Below the pieces are notes generated by a model, which saw only the letters and a list, made by a program, of their open reading frames with translations, made no database searches and was not told the DNA's origin. A stretch of DNA of 35,434 bases from an actinobacterium SCGC AAA015-D07 (GTDB lineage Bacteria; Actinomycetota; Acidimicrobiia; Actinomarinales; Actinomarinaceae): assembly GCA_000384495.1 (NCBI GenBank), contig ARQR01000007.1:105-35538 (forward strand), written 5' to 3'. The position numbers and the translations under genes are program-made. This document shows, piece by piece, positions 15,884 to 23,824 of the stretch (within the stretch, counting starts at the first letter, position 1; each line of letters opens with the position of its first letter).

Positions 15884-16924
15884 CTATTTACCTATCTTTT
15901 TAGCCAATGTATATGCCGAATCTCTTAATGCTTTTTTTGAATTTTTCATACCTTTATTACCTAATTCAAATATATCTGTAAAGATACTTTTATCATTGTA
16001 GTCAAACTTGCCACCTAAAAAATAAGTCTGCCCCGTATGAAGCTTTAAAATCTCTCCAAGTACTTTTCCACTCATAGATGAAAAATCAAATTTTCCTTCA
16101 CATAAGATCGCAATTTCAAAATCATTTATTTTACTTAATAGTTTTGTCTCGTTCAAAAAGAATTGAGGACCTGAGATTATTTCACATCCAAGTACCTCAC
16201 CCAATGCAAAACTTAAACCACCAGAGGCACCAGTTCCTTCTTTAAATGGATCTAACGAACTATCCATTTCATTAGAAAGTAAATTCAAAATTCTCTCAAC
16301 ATTTTTTTCCAAAAATTTAATTTCACTATTTGCCAACCCTTTTTGTGGTCCAAATACTTTATAAGCATTGTTGTCACCAAGTAGTGGAATATTTGTATCG
16401 ATTAAAACTTTTTTATTAACTTTTTTAAAACTCTCATTAATTTTTATATTGTTTATTAATTTGAAATCTTTTGGCTTTGGATCTTCTATTACATCTTCAT
16501 TATTTAGAAAATCAATTCCCATTTTGCTAAGTAAACCTATTCCAGCATCATTTGTTCTAGAGCCTCCCATTGACAAAATATCTACATCCTCAATAATTTT
16601 TGCAAGGCATGATGTATTTAGATCTAAAGATAAATCATTAGTGTTTTTTATACCTATTAGCTGAGAAGTTTCAATGTATATATTTTTATTTACTTTTAAA
16701 GTCTCGACAGGCAACCATTTGCCAGAAAAATCTTGTTTCATAGACATCTGTTGTGTTTCAAAACCATATTCTTTAAATATTTCTGTTGAGTTCTCACCAC
16801 CATCTGTAACTGGAAAGAATGATGATTTAATATTGTTATATTTAAATATCTTTTTTATCTCACCAATAACTTCATCGGATGTAAGTGTTCCAGAAAATTT
16901 ATCAGCAAATACAGCAATTCTCAT
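15884..16924 (-). CDS. glxK: Glycerate kinase, GlxK/GarK type
   Basis: The protein has 346 aa, slightly below the usual 370-380. Signatures are A-D-K-F-S-G-T, D41-G-G-E44, S-M-G-G-S-R-T-N-D-A-G-I-G and G-T-G-A-S-G-G. It phosphorylates D-glycerate, normally to 2-phosphoglycerate in this class, feeding lower glycolysis. The gene heads a two-gene leftward unit and is divergent from the transhydrogenase operon. Confidence 0.9.
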   Translation of the reverse strand: MRIAVFADKFSGTLTSDEVIGEIKKIFKYNNIKSSFFPVTDGGENSTEIFKEYGFETQQMSMKQDFSGKWLPVETLKVNKNIYIETSQLIGIKNTNDLSLDLNTSCLAKIIEDVDILSMGGSRTNDAGIGLLSKMGIDFLNNEDVIEDPKPKDFKLINNIKINESFKKVNKKVLIDTNIPLLGDNNAYKVFGPQKGLANSEIKFLEKNVERILNLLSNEMDSSLDPFKEGTGASGGLSFALGEVLGCEIISGPQFFLNETKLLSKINDFEIAILCEGKFDFSSMSGKVLGEILKLHTGQTYFLGGKFDYNDKSIFTDIFELGNKGMKNSKKALRDSAYTLAKKIGK

Positions 16925-16930
16925 CTTTTA

Positions 16931-16936
16931 AGTTTA
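16931..16936 (-). promoter_or_regulatory. -10 element (TAAACT) of glycerate kinase
   Basis: The hexamer lies 6 nt before the ATG at 16924 on the minus strand and is identical to the hexamer before the amidinohydrolase gene. Confidence 0.4.
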
Positions 16937-16960
16937 TTTATATATAACTCTTAATAGGAA

Positions 16961-16966
16961 TAAAAT
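16961..16966 (+). promoter_or_regulatory. -10 element (TAAAAT) of the transhydrogenase operon
   Basis: The hexamer lies 6 nt before the ATG at 16973. No Shine-Dalgarno sequence fits in between. Confidence 0.4.
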
Positions 16967-16972
16967 AAAATA

Positions 16973-17986
16973 ATGAATATTGGGTTTTTAACAGATGTTG
17001 ATGGATATAGGGCTCCAATACACCCTGAATCTTTTGAGAAATATTCTATGGATCTGCATTTAGAAAAAAATATATTTGATTACCTTAATTATCCAGATTC
17101 TAAACAAGAAAACGTAAAGACTATTTCTAAATTAAGTGATTTAGATGTTATCGCCTGTGTAGAAAATATTGAAAATAAAACAATTAAGGATTTAAAAGAA
17201 GGAGCAGTCCTTATTGGCATATTTGATTTCGAAAAGATCGAAGAAATTAAAAAATTAAGACCTGATATCAAGATATTGAGTTTCTTCAAACTACCGAGAA
17301 TTTCAAGAGCTCAAAATTTAGATGCTCTTTCTTCTCAAGCTAACTTGCTTGGATACGCATCAGTTTTAAGAGCTGCAAAAGAGACATCTGATGTAGTACC
17401 AATGATGACAACTGCTGCAGGAAATATTCAACCTTCCAAGGTCTTGATTTTAGGAGTTGGGGTTGCAGGTCTTCAAGCAATTGCAACTGCAAAAAGACTT
17501 GGTGCTAGAGTTTGGGCTTTCGATATTAGAAAAGAAGCAAAAGATCAAGTGGAATCTTTAGGTGCTAAGTTTGTAGAAGCAAGCACCGAAGCACAAGACA
17601 GTGTTTATGCGCAAGAGGTGTCTGAAGAAGAAAACCAAAAAATTCAAGAAGCATTAAAGAAACAAGTAGTTGATAGTGATATTGTTTTAACATTTGCTCA
17701 AATACCAGGAAAAAAAGCACCTGTCTTAATCGAAAAGTCAACCATTGAAAACATGAGAGAGAATTCTGTAATTGTTGACTTAGCAGCCGGTACAGGTGGA
17801 AACTGTGAGGGTACAGAGTTAAACAAAGTAGTAGAGATAAATGGTGTAAAGATAGTTGGTGAAACAGATATTTTAAATACTGTGAAACATGCAGCTACAA
17901 AGTTGTATTCAGAGAATGTAAGAAATTTAATCGAACTGTATATAGAAAATAGTGACGATGAGATTTTTGTGGAGATGATTTCATAA
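16973..17986 (+). CDS. pntAA: NAD(P) transhydrogenase alpha subunit, NAD-binding part
   Basis: The protein has 337 aa, somewhat shorter than the usual 370-390. It is the soluble dI domain: R110-I-S-R-A-Q with the following Q122, and a Rossmann loop G161-V-G-V-A-G166 followed by D184. With the two downstream chains it forms the proton-translocating transhydrogenase that makes NADPH from NADH using proton motive force. The three-chain split (dI / dII part / dII-dIII) is common outside enterobacteria. It overlaps the next gene by 1 nt. Confidence 0.95.
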   Translation: MNIGFLTDVDGYRAPIHPESFEKYSMDLHLEKNIFDYLNYPDSKQENVKTISKLSDLDVIACVENIENKTIKDLKEGAVLIGIFDFEKIEEIKKLRPDIKILSFFKLPRISRAQNLDALSSQANLLGYASVLRAAKETSDVVPMMTTAAGNIQPSKVLILGVGVAGLQAIATAKRLGARVWAFDIRKEAKDQVESLGAKFVEASTEAQDSVYAQEVSEEENQKIQEALKKQVVDSDIVLTFAQIPGKKAPVLIEKSTIENMRENSVIVDLAAGTGGNCEGTELNKVVEINGVKIVGETDILNTVKHAATKLYSENVRNLIELYIENSDDEIFVEMIS

Positions 17987-18273
17987 TGGAAGCAACTTTC
18001 TTACTTACATTGTTGATAACATTTTTAGCAAGCTTTATTGGATATGAACTTATATCTAAAATTCCACAGACATTACATACTCCTCTAATGTCTGGTTCCA
18101 ATGCAATTTCTGGAATTACATTGATTGCAGCAATTCTTATATATCCACAAGTAGGAGAGTCTCAGTTACTTAAAGTTATCATTTTAATTGCAATAGCATT
18201 TGCAACCCTCAATATTGTTGGAGGATTTTCAGTGACTGGTCGAATACTAGAAATGTTTAAGAAAAATGATTGA
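17986..18273 (+). CDS. pntAB: NAD(P) transhydrogenase alpha subunit, membrane part
   Basis: The protein has 95 aa with three predicted helices (about 2-20, 43-60, 65-82). It contains the T-P-L-M-S-G-S-N-A-I-S-G segment typical of the dII alpha portion. It overlaps the upstream gene by 1 nt and the downstream gene by 8 nt, so the three chains are translationally coupled. Confidence 0.95.
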   Translation: MEATFLLTLLITFLASFIGYELISKIPQTLHTPLMSGSNAISGITLIAAILIYPQVGESQLLKVIILIAIAFATLNIVGGFSVTGRILEMFKKND

Positions 18274-19597
18274 AATAATATTACTTGTCTCATCTGTATT
18301 ATTTATTTTTGCTTTGAAGCTATTTGGAAGACCTTCATCAGCACATAGAGCAAATACATTTGCAATGTTGGCCATGGCACTTGCTGTCTTTAGTGCATTT
18401 AATTTTGATTTTTCAAAATATGATTCTATTTTTTACATCACAATTGTTGTTTCTGGATTACTTGGAGTTTTAATTTCAAAACGAGTTCAGATGACACAAA
18501 TGCCAGAACTAGTTGGTTTATTTAATGGTTTTGGTGGAGGAGCTTCTGGTGCAATTGCCTATGTTGAGCTCTCTGGTAGCTCCATACCAATTTCTGATGT
18601 TTTTGTAGCTATTTTTTCAATGGTCATCGGAATGTTTACTTTCTCGGGAAGCCTTGTGGCTGTAATGAAACTACGTGGCAAACTAAATAACTTTAGTAAA
18701 AAATTAGCAGATATATTTTCAGTATTTTTACCTACGATCATAATAATTCCAGCAGTTTTAGAAATGGATGACCTATTAATTGAATTTATTATATTAGTTG
18801 CGTTAATTGCTGGAGTTATAAGAGTTGCCGTCATTGGTGGAGCAGATATGCCAGTTGTCATAGCATTCTTAAATTCACTATCAGGAATTGCTGCTATGTC
18901 AGCAGGGTTTATTGTAAATAGTATTATTTTGATCATAGCTGGTGCCTTGGTAGGTGCATCAGGAATAATTCTTACTTTACTGATGTGTGCTGCAATGAAT
19001 CGTACACTTTTAGATGTCCTTAAGGGTGGTTTTGGCAGTACGACTATTAACAATGAATATGACAAAGACCCAACAAGCACTTCCCCAGAAGATGTTGCAA
19101 TTCAATTAAGCTATGCAGAAACAGTAGTCATTGTACCTGGATATGGAATGGCAGTAGCTCAAGCACAGGCAGCAGTAAAAGAATTAACAAATACATTAAA
19201 AGATAAAAACATTGAAGTGAAGTTTGCAATTCATCCAGTTGCAGGAAGAATGCCAGGTCATATGAATGTACTTTTAGCTGAAGTAGATATTGACTATGAA
19301 GATATGTTTACTCTAGAAGATATAAATTCAGAATTTTCCTCAACAGATGTTGTCTTAGTTTTAGGTGCAAATGATGTAGTTAATCCCCTAGCTAGAACTG
19401 ATAAAGAATCTCCAATTTATGGGATGCCCATTTTAGATGTAGATTTAGCTAAACAGGTCGTAGTTCTTAAAAGGTCCATGTCGCCAGGTTATGCAGGGAT
19501 TGCAAACCCATTATTTATTAACGATAATGCAAAGATGTTGTTTGCAGATGCAAAAGAAGGCTTAGAAAATATTATTAAGTCTTTTGAACTTGTTTAA
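18266..19597 (+). CDS. pntB: NAD(P) transhydrogenase beta subunit
   Basis: The protein has 443 aa with about eight or nine membrane helices up to residue 255, then the NADP(H)-binding dIII domain. dIII signatures are V-I-V-P-G-Y-G-M-A-V-A-Q-A-Q, H-P-V-A-G-R-M-P-G-H-M-N-V-L-L-A-E, L-G-A-N-D-V-V-N-P and K-R-S-M-x-x-G-Y-A-G. All are intact. Confidence 0.96.
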   Translation: MIEIILLVSSVLFIFALKLFGRPSSAHRANTFAMLAMALAVFSAFNFDFSKYDSIFYITIVVSGLLGVLISKRVQMTQMPELVGLFNGFGGGASGAIAYVELSGSSIPISDVFVAIFSMVIGMFTFSGSLVAVMKLRGKLNNFSKKLADIFSVFLPTIIIIPAVLEMDDLLIEFIILVALIAGVIRVAVIGGADMPVVIAFLNSLSGIAAMSAGFIVNSIILIIAGALVGASGIILTLLMCAAMNRTLLDVLKGGFGSTTINNEYDKDPTSTSPEDVAIQLSYAETVVIVPGYGMAVAQAQAAVKELTNTLKDKNIEVKFAIHPVAGRMPGHMNVLLAEVDIDYEDMFTLEDINSEFSSTDVVLVLGANDVVNPLARTDKESPIYGMPILDVDLAKQVVVLKRSMSPGYAGIANPLFINDNAKMLFADAKEGLENIIKSFELV

Positions 19598-19654
19598 CAA
19601 AAACTTAACAACAAATCACCCCAAAAAAAATTTAAAATAGATAAAATTTATGTA

Positions 19655-19658
19655 GGAG
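19655..19658 (+). promoter_or_regulatory. Ribosome binding site GGAG deciding an ATT start
   Basis: GGAG is part of TAGGAG. It sits 6 nt before ATT at 19665, and an in-frame stop (TAG 19653-19655) lies just upstream. No ATG, GTG or TTG occurs in this frame before 19851. Confidence 0.55.
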
Positions 19659-19664
19659 TTAATT

Positions 19665-20063
19665 ATTAAATTATTTTTTAGACTCGGTTTTTTAAATTTA
19701 AGTGGATTCTTTGCTATTCTATCAATTTTAGTTTTCTTTTTTCCAGGACTTGTTTATGATTTTTATAACCTAGACACTAATTCAGTAAACGAGATAGGAA
19801 AAAATCAATTAAAAACAGACATTGGCGGCGTTTGGCTTTTAGTAACAGTTTTGCCAATTTTATTTCTAACAACTAAAAAAGATTATTACATAGATATTAT
19901 GATTTTATTTTTTGTAGTTGCATCAGTAGCAAGGGGTATAAGTTTCCTAACTGGCGATGGCTACCACCCCTTAACAATTGGATTATTTTTGGGTGAAATA
20001 CTCTGGATTTTTTTACTAACTTTCTTTAAAAGAAGGTTTCCAGACGGTTCCTTTTTTAGATAA
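19665..20063 (+). CDS. DUF4345-like small membrane protein, probable ATT start
   Basis: From ATT at 19665 the frame gives 132 aa, the usual DUF4345 length, with four hydrophobic segments: an N-terminal R-L-G-F-L-N-L-S-G helix, D-I-G-G-V-W-L-L, a third segment ending V-A-R-G-I-S, and a final helix with E-I-L-W. The only conventional start, TTG at 19851, would leave 70 aa and remove two helices. ATT is a rare but known bacterial start (infC, pcnB). It is followed by the b561 gene 15 nt later. Function unknown. Alternatives are a sequencing error or a decayed start. Confidence 0.65.
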   Translation: MKLFFRLGFLNLSGFFAILSILVFFFPGLVYDFYNLDTNSVNEIGKNQLKTDIGGVWLLVTVLPILFLTTKKDYYIDIMILFFVVASVARGISFLTGDGYHPLTIGLFLGEILWIFLLTFFKRRFPDGSFFR

Positions 20064-20078
20064 AACTTAAAGTATTTT

Positions 20079-20642
20079 ATGACTTCACATAGTAAAACTT
20101 CAAAAATTATTCACTGGACGTTTACCTTGTTATATTCTTACGGCATATTCAAGCAAGTTGACGATTTGAGTGAGCTTGAGGATCCCTCACTACTTAATCT
20201 TGAAATAATATTTGCGATAATTTTCTTGATTATAGTTTTAATAAGGTATTTCTATATGAAAGATGCACCAACTCTTCTTGGAGCAACCAAAGAGATAAGA
20301 CCAGGTCATTTATTTCTTGCAAAGTCCATGCATAGACTTATCTACTCTGTTTTGATAATGCTGCCAACCACCGGCCTTTTAATCGCCGTTTTATTTAATT
20401 TAGGAATTGGTGGGATTGATTTTGCTGTCGCATTACATGAATTTTCAGCATTACTCAGTTATGTATTAATTGCTATGCACATTGGAGCAGCTTTTTACTC
20501 TAAATTAAAAGGTGAGGGAGTGTGGAGCGGTATGGTTCCAGTTTGGAAAGAAACAAAAAAATATGATTCTGAACTTTTAACCAAAATTAAAAATATTGAA
20601 AATCGAGCATACGACAAACTTGAACAAATTCTTAGAATTTAA
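20079..20642 (+). CDS. Cytochrome b561-family membrane protein
   Basis: The protein has 187 aa with four helices. It opens T-S-K-I-I-H12-W, as the YceJ/CybB family does. Other candidate heme ligands are H85 in M-H-R-L-I-Y and the pair H120 and H134, separated by 13 residues on helix 3-4. It probably exchanges electrons between quinone and a periplasmic or soluble partner. No dedicated partner is adjacent. Confidence 0.87.
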   Translation: MTSHSKTSKIIHWTFTLLYSYGIFKQVDDLSELEDPSLLNLEIIFAIIFLIIVLIRYFYMKDAPTLLGATKEIRPGHLFLAKSMHRLIYSVLIMLPTTGLLIAVLFNLGIGGIDFAVALHEFSALLSYVLIAMHIGAAFYSKLKGEGVWSGMVPVWKETKKYDSELLTKIKNIENRAYDKLEQILRI

Positions 20643-20646
20643 TTAT

Positions 20647-21159
20647 CTACTTGAGGCTTTTTGCCAAGCTCACTACATCTTTCATAGTTTTAACAATTTC
20701 ATCAGGTTTGTAATACTTTATAAATAATATTTTTCTGGAATTTACTACAGTATCGGATATCCTCAATTTTCTCAAAGTTTTTTGAGCTTCTTCAACTATT
20801 CGATCATTTCTTTGAACAAATAAGTCTGTTAGATGCTCATCGTCACCATCAATTTCACCTTTCCAATTTATTTTTATACCCATATCTAAGCTGTTAGGGA
20901 AATAAGCATAAAAAGAAACATAAGTTGTAGAAGATCTGCCATGACTTCTTGTATAAACTTCAACTTCAGATCTATAACCGTCTAGTTCACCAAATATTCT
21001 TTTCTTTCTGAATATGTTTTTAGAGGGTATATAAGTAAAACCCAAAGTTTTTGAAGCAGTGGAAAGGGCATTATTTATCCTTTTATTTGATACAATAATT
21101 AGCCATATAATTCCAACTATAAATAAGCCTGGTATTGCAATTGCGATCACTTCTCCCAT
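20647..21159 (-). CDS. Unknown membrane-anchored protein
   Basis: The protein has 170 aa from the ATG at 21159. That start is chosen because TACAAT lies exactly 6 nt upstream; a TTG at 21189 would add ten residues. One helix (about 4-23) is followed by a soluble domain that looks mostly beta, with a G-E-L-D-G-Y-R-S-E-V-E-V segment. This resembles DUF3137-like proteins, a weak guess. It ends 4 nt from the convergent b561 gene. Confidence 0.7.
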   Translation of the reverse strand: MGEVIAIAIPGLFIVGIIWLIIVSNKRINNALSTASKTLGFTYIPSKNIFRKKRIFGELDGYRSEVEVYTRSHGRSSTTYVSFYAYFPNSLDMGIKINWKGEIDGDDEHLTDLFVQRNDRIVEEAQKTLRKLRISDTVVNSRKILFIKYYKPDEIVKTMKDVVSLAKSLK

Positions 21160-21165
21160 AATTTC

Positions 21166-21171
21166 ATTGTA
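21166..21171 (-). promoter_or_regulatory. -10 element (TACAAT) fixing the 21159 start
   Basis: The hexamer lies 6 nt before the ATG on the minus strand and is identical in sequence and spacing to the tryptophanase promoter element. Confidence 0.45.
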
Positions 21172-21217
21172 TAAACATATTGCTATCAATGAGTGTTCTT
21201 TATTATCATGACTAGAA

Positions 21218-21850
21218 ATGGAAGAAAAAGAACAGATAGACGGTAGGTCTTTAAGAGCAGAGAAGTTATATAAAGCAACTCATGATTTACTTATAGAGTC
21301 TGCAATTGAGTTGTTAAATAACTCCAATATAGACCCAGAGAAAGTTACACTCACCCAGATTGCTAAAAACTGTAAGCTCTCACAAGCTGTAGCATACAAA
21401 CATTTTCCTGACAGAATGATGGATGTCTATGGTGCGGTTATTGGAAAAAGAGTTGATGAAATGTTAGAACAAATGAGAGTTGCCTCATTACAAGAGAAAG
21501 ATCCAATTAAATTGTTAGAGAAATTTATAGTCATATTCACCAATGCCTCAATTGATACGGGAAATGCAACAAGAGTCGCATATTCAAACAGACATATACT
21601 TTTAAGAGATGGTAAGTGGTTTCAGAGTCGACCAGTTGACACTATGACAGAGATTCTAAAGTCTGTTCCAGGATTAAAAGAAAAACCAAGAGAGATAGCA
21701 AGGCGTATACATTTTATGTGGAGTGGTTTACTGTTTTTATGGATAAGTTATCAAAAAGGAGATCCTATTTACGGTGCATACTCAGATGCTTGGTTTAGAA
21801 AAGAATCTAAGAATATTGTCCATTTAGCTTTGAAAGGGAAAAAAGTTTAA
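21218..21850 (+). CDS. TetR/AcrR-family transcriptional regulator
   Basis: The protein has 210 aa. The helix-turn-helix lies near residues 43-64 (L-T-Q-I-A-K-N-C-K-L-S-Q-A-V-A-Y-K-H-F), followed by a helical ligand domain. TetR repressors usually act on a neighbouring divergent gene, here the unknown membrane protein across 58 bp. No clear palindrome was found in that gap. TATCAT lies 8 nt before the start. Confidence 0.9.
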   Translation: MEEKEQIDGRSLRAEKLYKATHDLLIESAIELLNNSNIDPEKVTLTQIAKNCKLSQAVAYKHFPDRMMDVYGAVIGKRVDEMLEQMRVASLQEKDPIKLLEKFIVIFTNASIDTGNATRVAYSNRHILLRDGKWFQSRPVDTMTEILKSVPGLKEKPREIARRIHFMWSGLLFLWISYQKGDPIYGAYSDAWFRKESKNIVHLALKGKKV

Positions 21851-21987
21851 GCATTAAATAAGTAAAGTGCTCCAATTACGAGCAAAACAATCACAAGTGG
21901 TGTTACAACTACTGTATATTTCTTTAAATTTTTATTTTTAATACTGACTATTACTGCAAAGAGTGAAATTAAGAAGCCTATGAGCAT
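21847..21987 (-). CDS. 46-aa two-helix membrane protein
   Basis: ATG at 21987 to TAA at 21849-21847. The protein begins MLIGFLISLFAVIV and consists of two hydrophobic helices (2-15 and 25-44) joined by a very basic loop (IKNKNLKKY), so both ends should face outward. It starts 15 nt after the stop of the mosaic envelope gene and is probably co-transcribed with it. Its last codons overlap the end of the convergent TetR gene. No family recognised. Confidence 0.6.
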   Translation of the reverse strand: MLIGFLISLFAVIVSIKNKNLKKYTVVVTPLVIVLLVIGALYLFNA

Positions 21988-22002
21988 ATAAAGTTTTAGA
22001 TA

Positions 22003-23769
22003 TTAATCCATTGCTACGTTATGACCAGAAATCCAGTCTTCACTGCCCATTCCATTACAGTTGTAAGTTGAGTTACCACCACTTGGAGCAAATATCGTTA
22101 CACCCGCTGCAGTAGCTTGCTCTACAAAGTAGTTAACAGATGCTTGAACAGTTCCAATATACATACTTCCTGAATTATCAACGCATAATGCAATTTTTGC
22201 ACCACTTGGTAAAACATCTGCACCAATCAAATCCCACCAATCTGACCTTTGTGCAGGATTACCATCATCTCTATTAACTTGATATTGAAATGCTGTTCCT
22301 GCTGTAAGTTCATTAGCCCATGAAGCTCCGTTATAGGATAATTGGTTTGTCTTAAAGGCTGCTGAACCCACAGGTTGGTTAGGGCCAAGTAAATGAAAAC
22401 ACCTATCTGGATAGCTACTTCTAAAGTTATTCCATACAGTATTAGGACTACCAAAACCACTATCCTCATCAATTACAGAGACAACCCATCGATTAGCACT
22501 TGTTGTTGAGTCTCCACAATCTGCAAGTTTTCCTGTTACTACAGTAGTTGTTGTAGTTGATCCTGAGCTTGTGACTGCAGTAGGGCATTCATTTATGGTG
22601 AATTCAACAACTGGACTCATTGAAGACTGACCTATTGAATCATAAGCCAAAATATATACCTCTTGTTTACCACAGGTCATATCAGCTTTAGGCAAAACAA
22701 AAAGACGAACATCAGAGATAGTTCTAAATGTTGAAAGTTGACTGTTTACATAAACTTCATAATAGGCAAACTCAACATCATCTGAAACAGCACCAGCTGG
22801 AATATTTAAATTGAATCTAGTTCCTAATTCAGAAACAGTTGGAGGATGATTTTCACTCCATACAGGTGGTTTATCAACAGTAGTTAGAGTTGCAGTTGGG
22901 TTATCTACGGAACAATTGCCTGCTTTATCGCAAGCCACTACTTTAAACTCATAGGAGGTATTAACAGTTAAATTTGTAACTGAAAATCGCATGTTATTAG
23001 TGGTACTGCTGCAACTAGCCAAACATTCACCAGCAATAAGTGTTGTATGGAGTTCTCCATCAACGTAAAGGTGCATCTTGTCAATTCCTGTTTCATCAGT
23101 AACATGACCCCACAGCACATCTACATATGTTCCATTAACTCTCATAAACTTGAGTTGAGTATCTCCCCACATTGGAGCTTTTGAATCTGAAGTGGGTGAG
23201 GCAGTAGTTGTATACGCCGCCTTTCCAAGTAGCAACTTAGAAAAGGTTTCGGGCCCAACCATTCCGTCTATCTTTTTTAGACCAGCCTTTTCTTGGAAAG
23301 AAATAATGGCTTCTTGTGTTTTCTTGTCATTCACTCCTGTAGCCAAGGTGTTTAACAGTCCTAAATTAATAAGCTTTTCTTGAATCATGACAGTGAAAGG
23401 ATCTTTGATTGTGACAGATGTAGTAACAATATTTTTTTTGAAAGCAAATAAAGAATCTACTGTTGGTTCAGAAGGTGTAGAGTTTATGTACTCAGTATCC
23501 GGAGTAGCGGTATGGGAATCATCTGCAAAAACTTTGTCACCATTAATACTTATAATAAAAGTTAAAGAAACTACAGCAGAAATAAAGAAAGCTAGATTTT
23601 TACCTGAGAAGCCACGTCCTTTTTTTAAGTTTACTTTAATTTTTTCAGCATCATTTTCAGATACGGTTGGGTTAGGAAGTTGTACAGGCAGACCTAATTT
23701 TTTCATTATTGAAATTATTTCAACCGACGAAATACCCAGCTCATCAGCTAGTTTATAAACCTCCATCAC
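22003..23769 (-). CDS. Mosaic envelope protein: IF2N-like domain, TM, PG-binding domain, FN3-like repeats, MIDAS-like C-terminus
   Basis: The protein has 588 aa. Residues 3-45 match the small N-terminal domain of translation factor IF-2 (VYKLADELGISS...IMKKLGL). A basic stretch and one helix (58-76) follow. The exported part begins with a Ser/Thr linker, then a PG_binding_1-type domain (about 125-182, with T-Q-E-A-I-x-x-F-Q and D-G-M-V-G-P-E-T), two fibronectin-III-like domains (about 198-298 and 300-394) and a Thr linker. The C-terminal domain has two related motifs, V-I-D434-E-D-S-G and C-V-D531-N-S-G-S535-M. The latter is the D-x-S-x-S metal site of VWA domains, but only 54 residues follow it. 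Likely wall-bound and membrane-anchored; function unknown. TATAAT 7 nt before supports GTG 23769, with ATG 23766 as alternative. Confidence 0.85.
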   Translation of the reverse strand: MMEVYKLADELGISSVEIISIMKKLGLPVQLPNPTVSENDAEKIKVNLKKGRGFSGKNLAFFISAVVSLTFIISINGDKVFADDSHTATPDTEYINSTPSEPTVDSLFAFKKNIVTTSVTIKDPFTVMIQEKLINLGLLNTLATGVNDKKTQEAIISFQEKAGLKKIDGMVGPETFSKLLLGKAAYTTTASPTSDSKAPMWGDTQLKFMRVNGTYVDVLWGHVTDETGIDKMHLYVDGELHTTLIAGECLASCSSTTNNMRFSVTNLTVNTSYEFKVVACDKAGNCSVDNPTATLTTVDKPPVWSENHPPTVSELGTRFNLNIPAGAVSDDVEFAYYEVYVNSQLSTFRTISDVRLFVLPKADMTCGKQEVYILAYDSIGQSSMSPVVEFTINECPTAVTSSGSTTTTTVVTGKLADCGDSTTSANRWVVSVIDEDSGFGSPNTVWNNFRSSYPDRCFHLLGPNQPVGSAAFKTNQLSYNGASWANELTAGTAFQYQVNRDDGNPAQRSDWWDLIGADVLPSGAKIALCVDNSGSMYIGTVQASVNYFVEQATAAGVTIFAPSGGNSTYNCNGMGSEDWISGHNVAMD

Positions 23770-23776
23770 AAATAAA

Positions 23777-23782
23777 ATTATA
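23777..23782 (-). promoter_or_regulatory. -10 element (TATAAT) of the mosaic envelope gene
   Basis: A consensus hexamer on the minus strand, 7 nt before the GTG at 23769 and 10 nt before the ATG at 23766. Confidence 0.45.
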
Positions 23783-23824
23783 GTAGAATAGAAACTTTTA
23801 TACTATAAAATGTAAATTAATTAT

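Noticed and set aside
18559..19080. 173-aa minus-strand frame opposite pntB
   Set aside because: Antisense shadow of a well-conserved membrane gene; its composition mirrors the codons of pntB.
22003..22200. Full von Willebrand A domain at the end of the mosaic protein
   Set aside because: The D-x-S-x-S motif is present but only 54 residues follow it, too few for the VWA fold; it is called MIDAS-like only.
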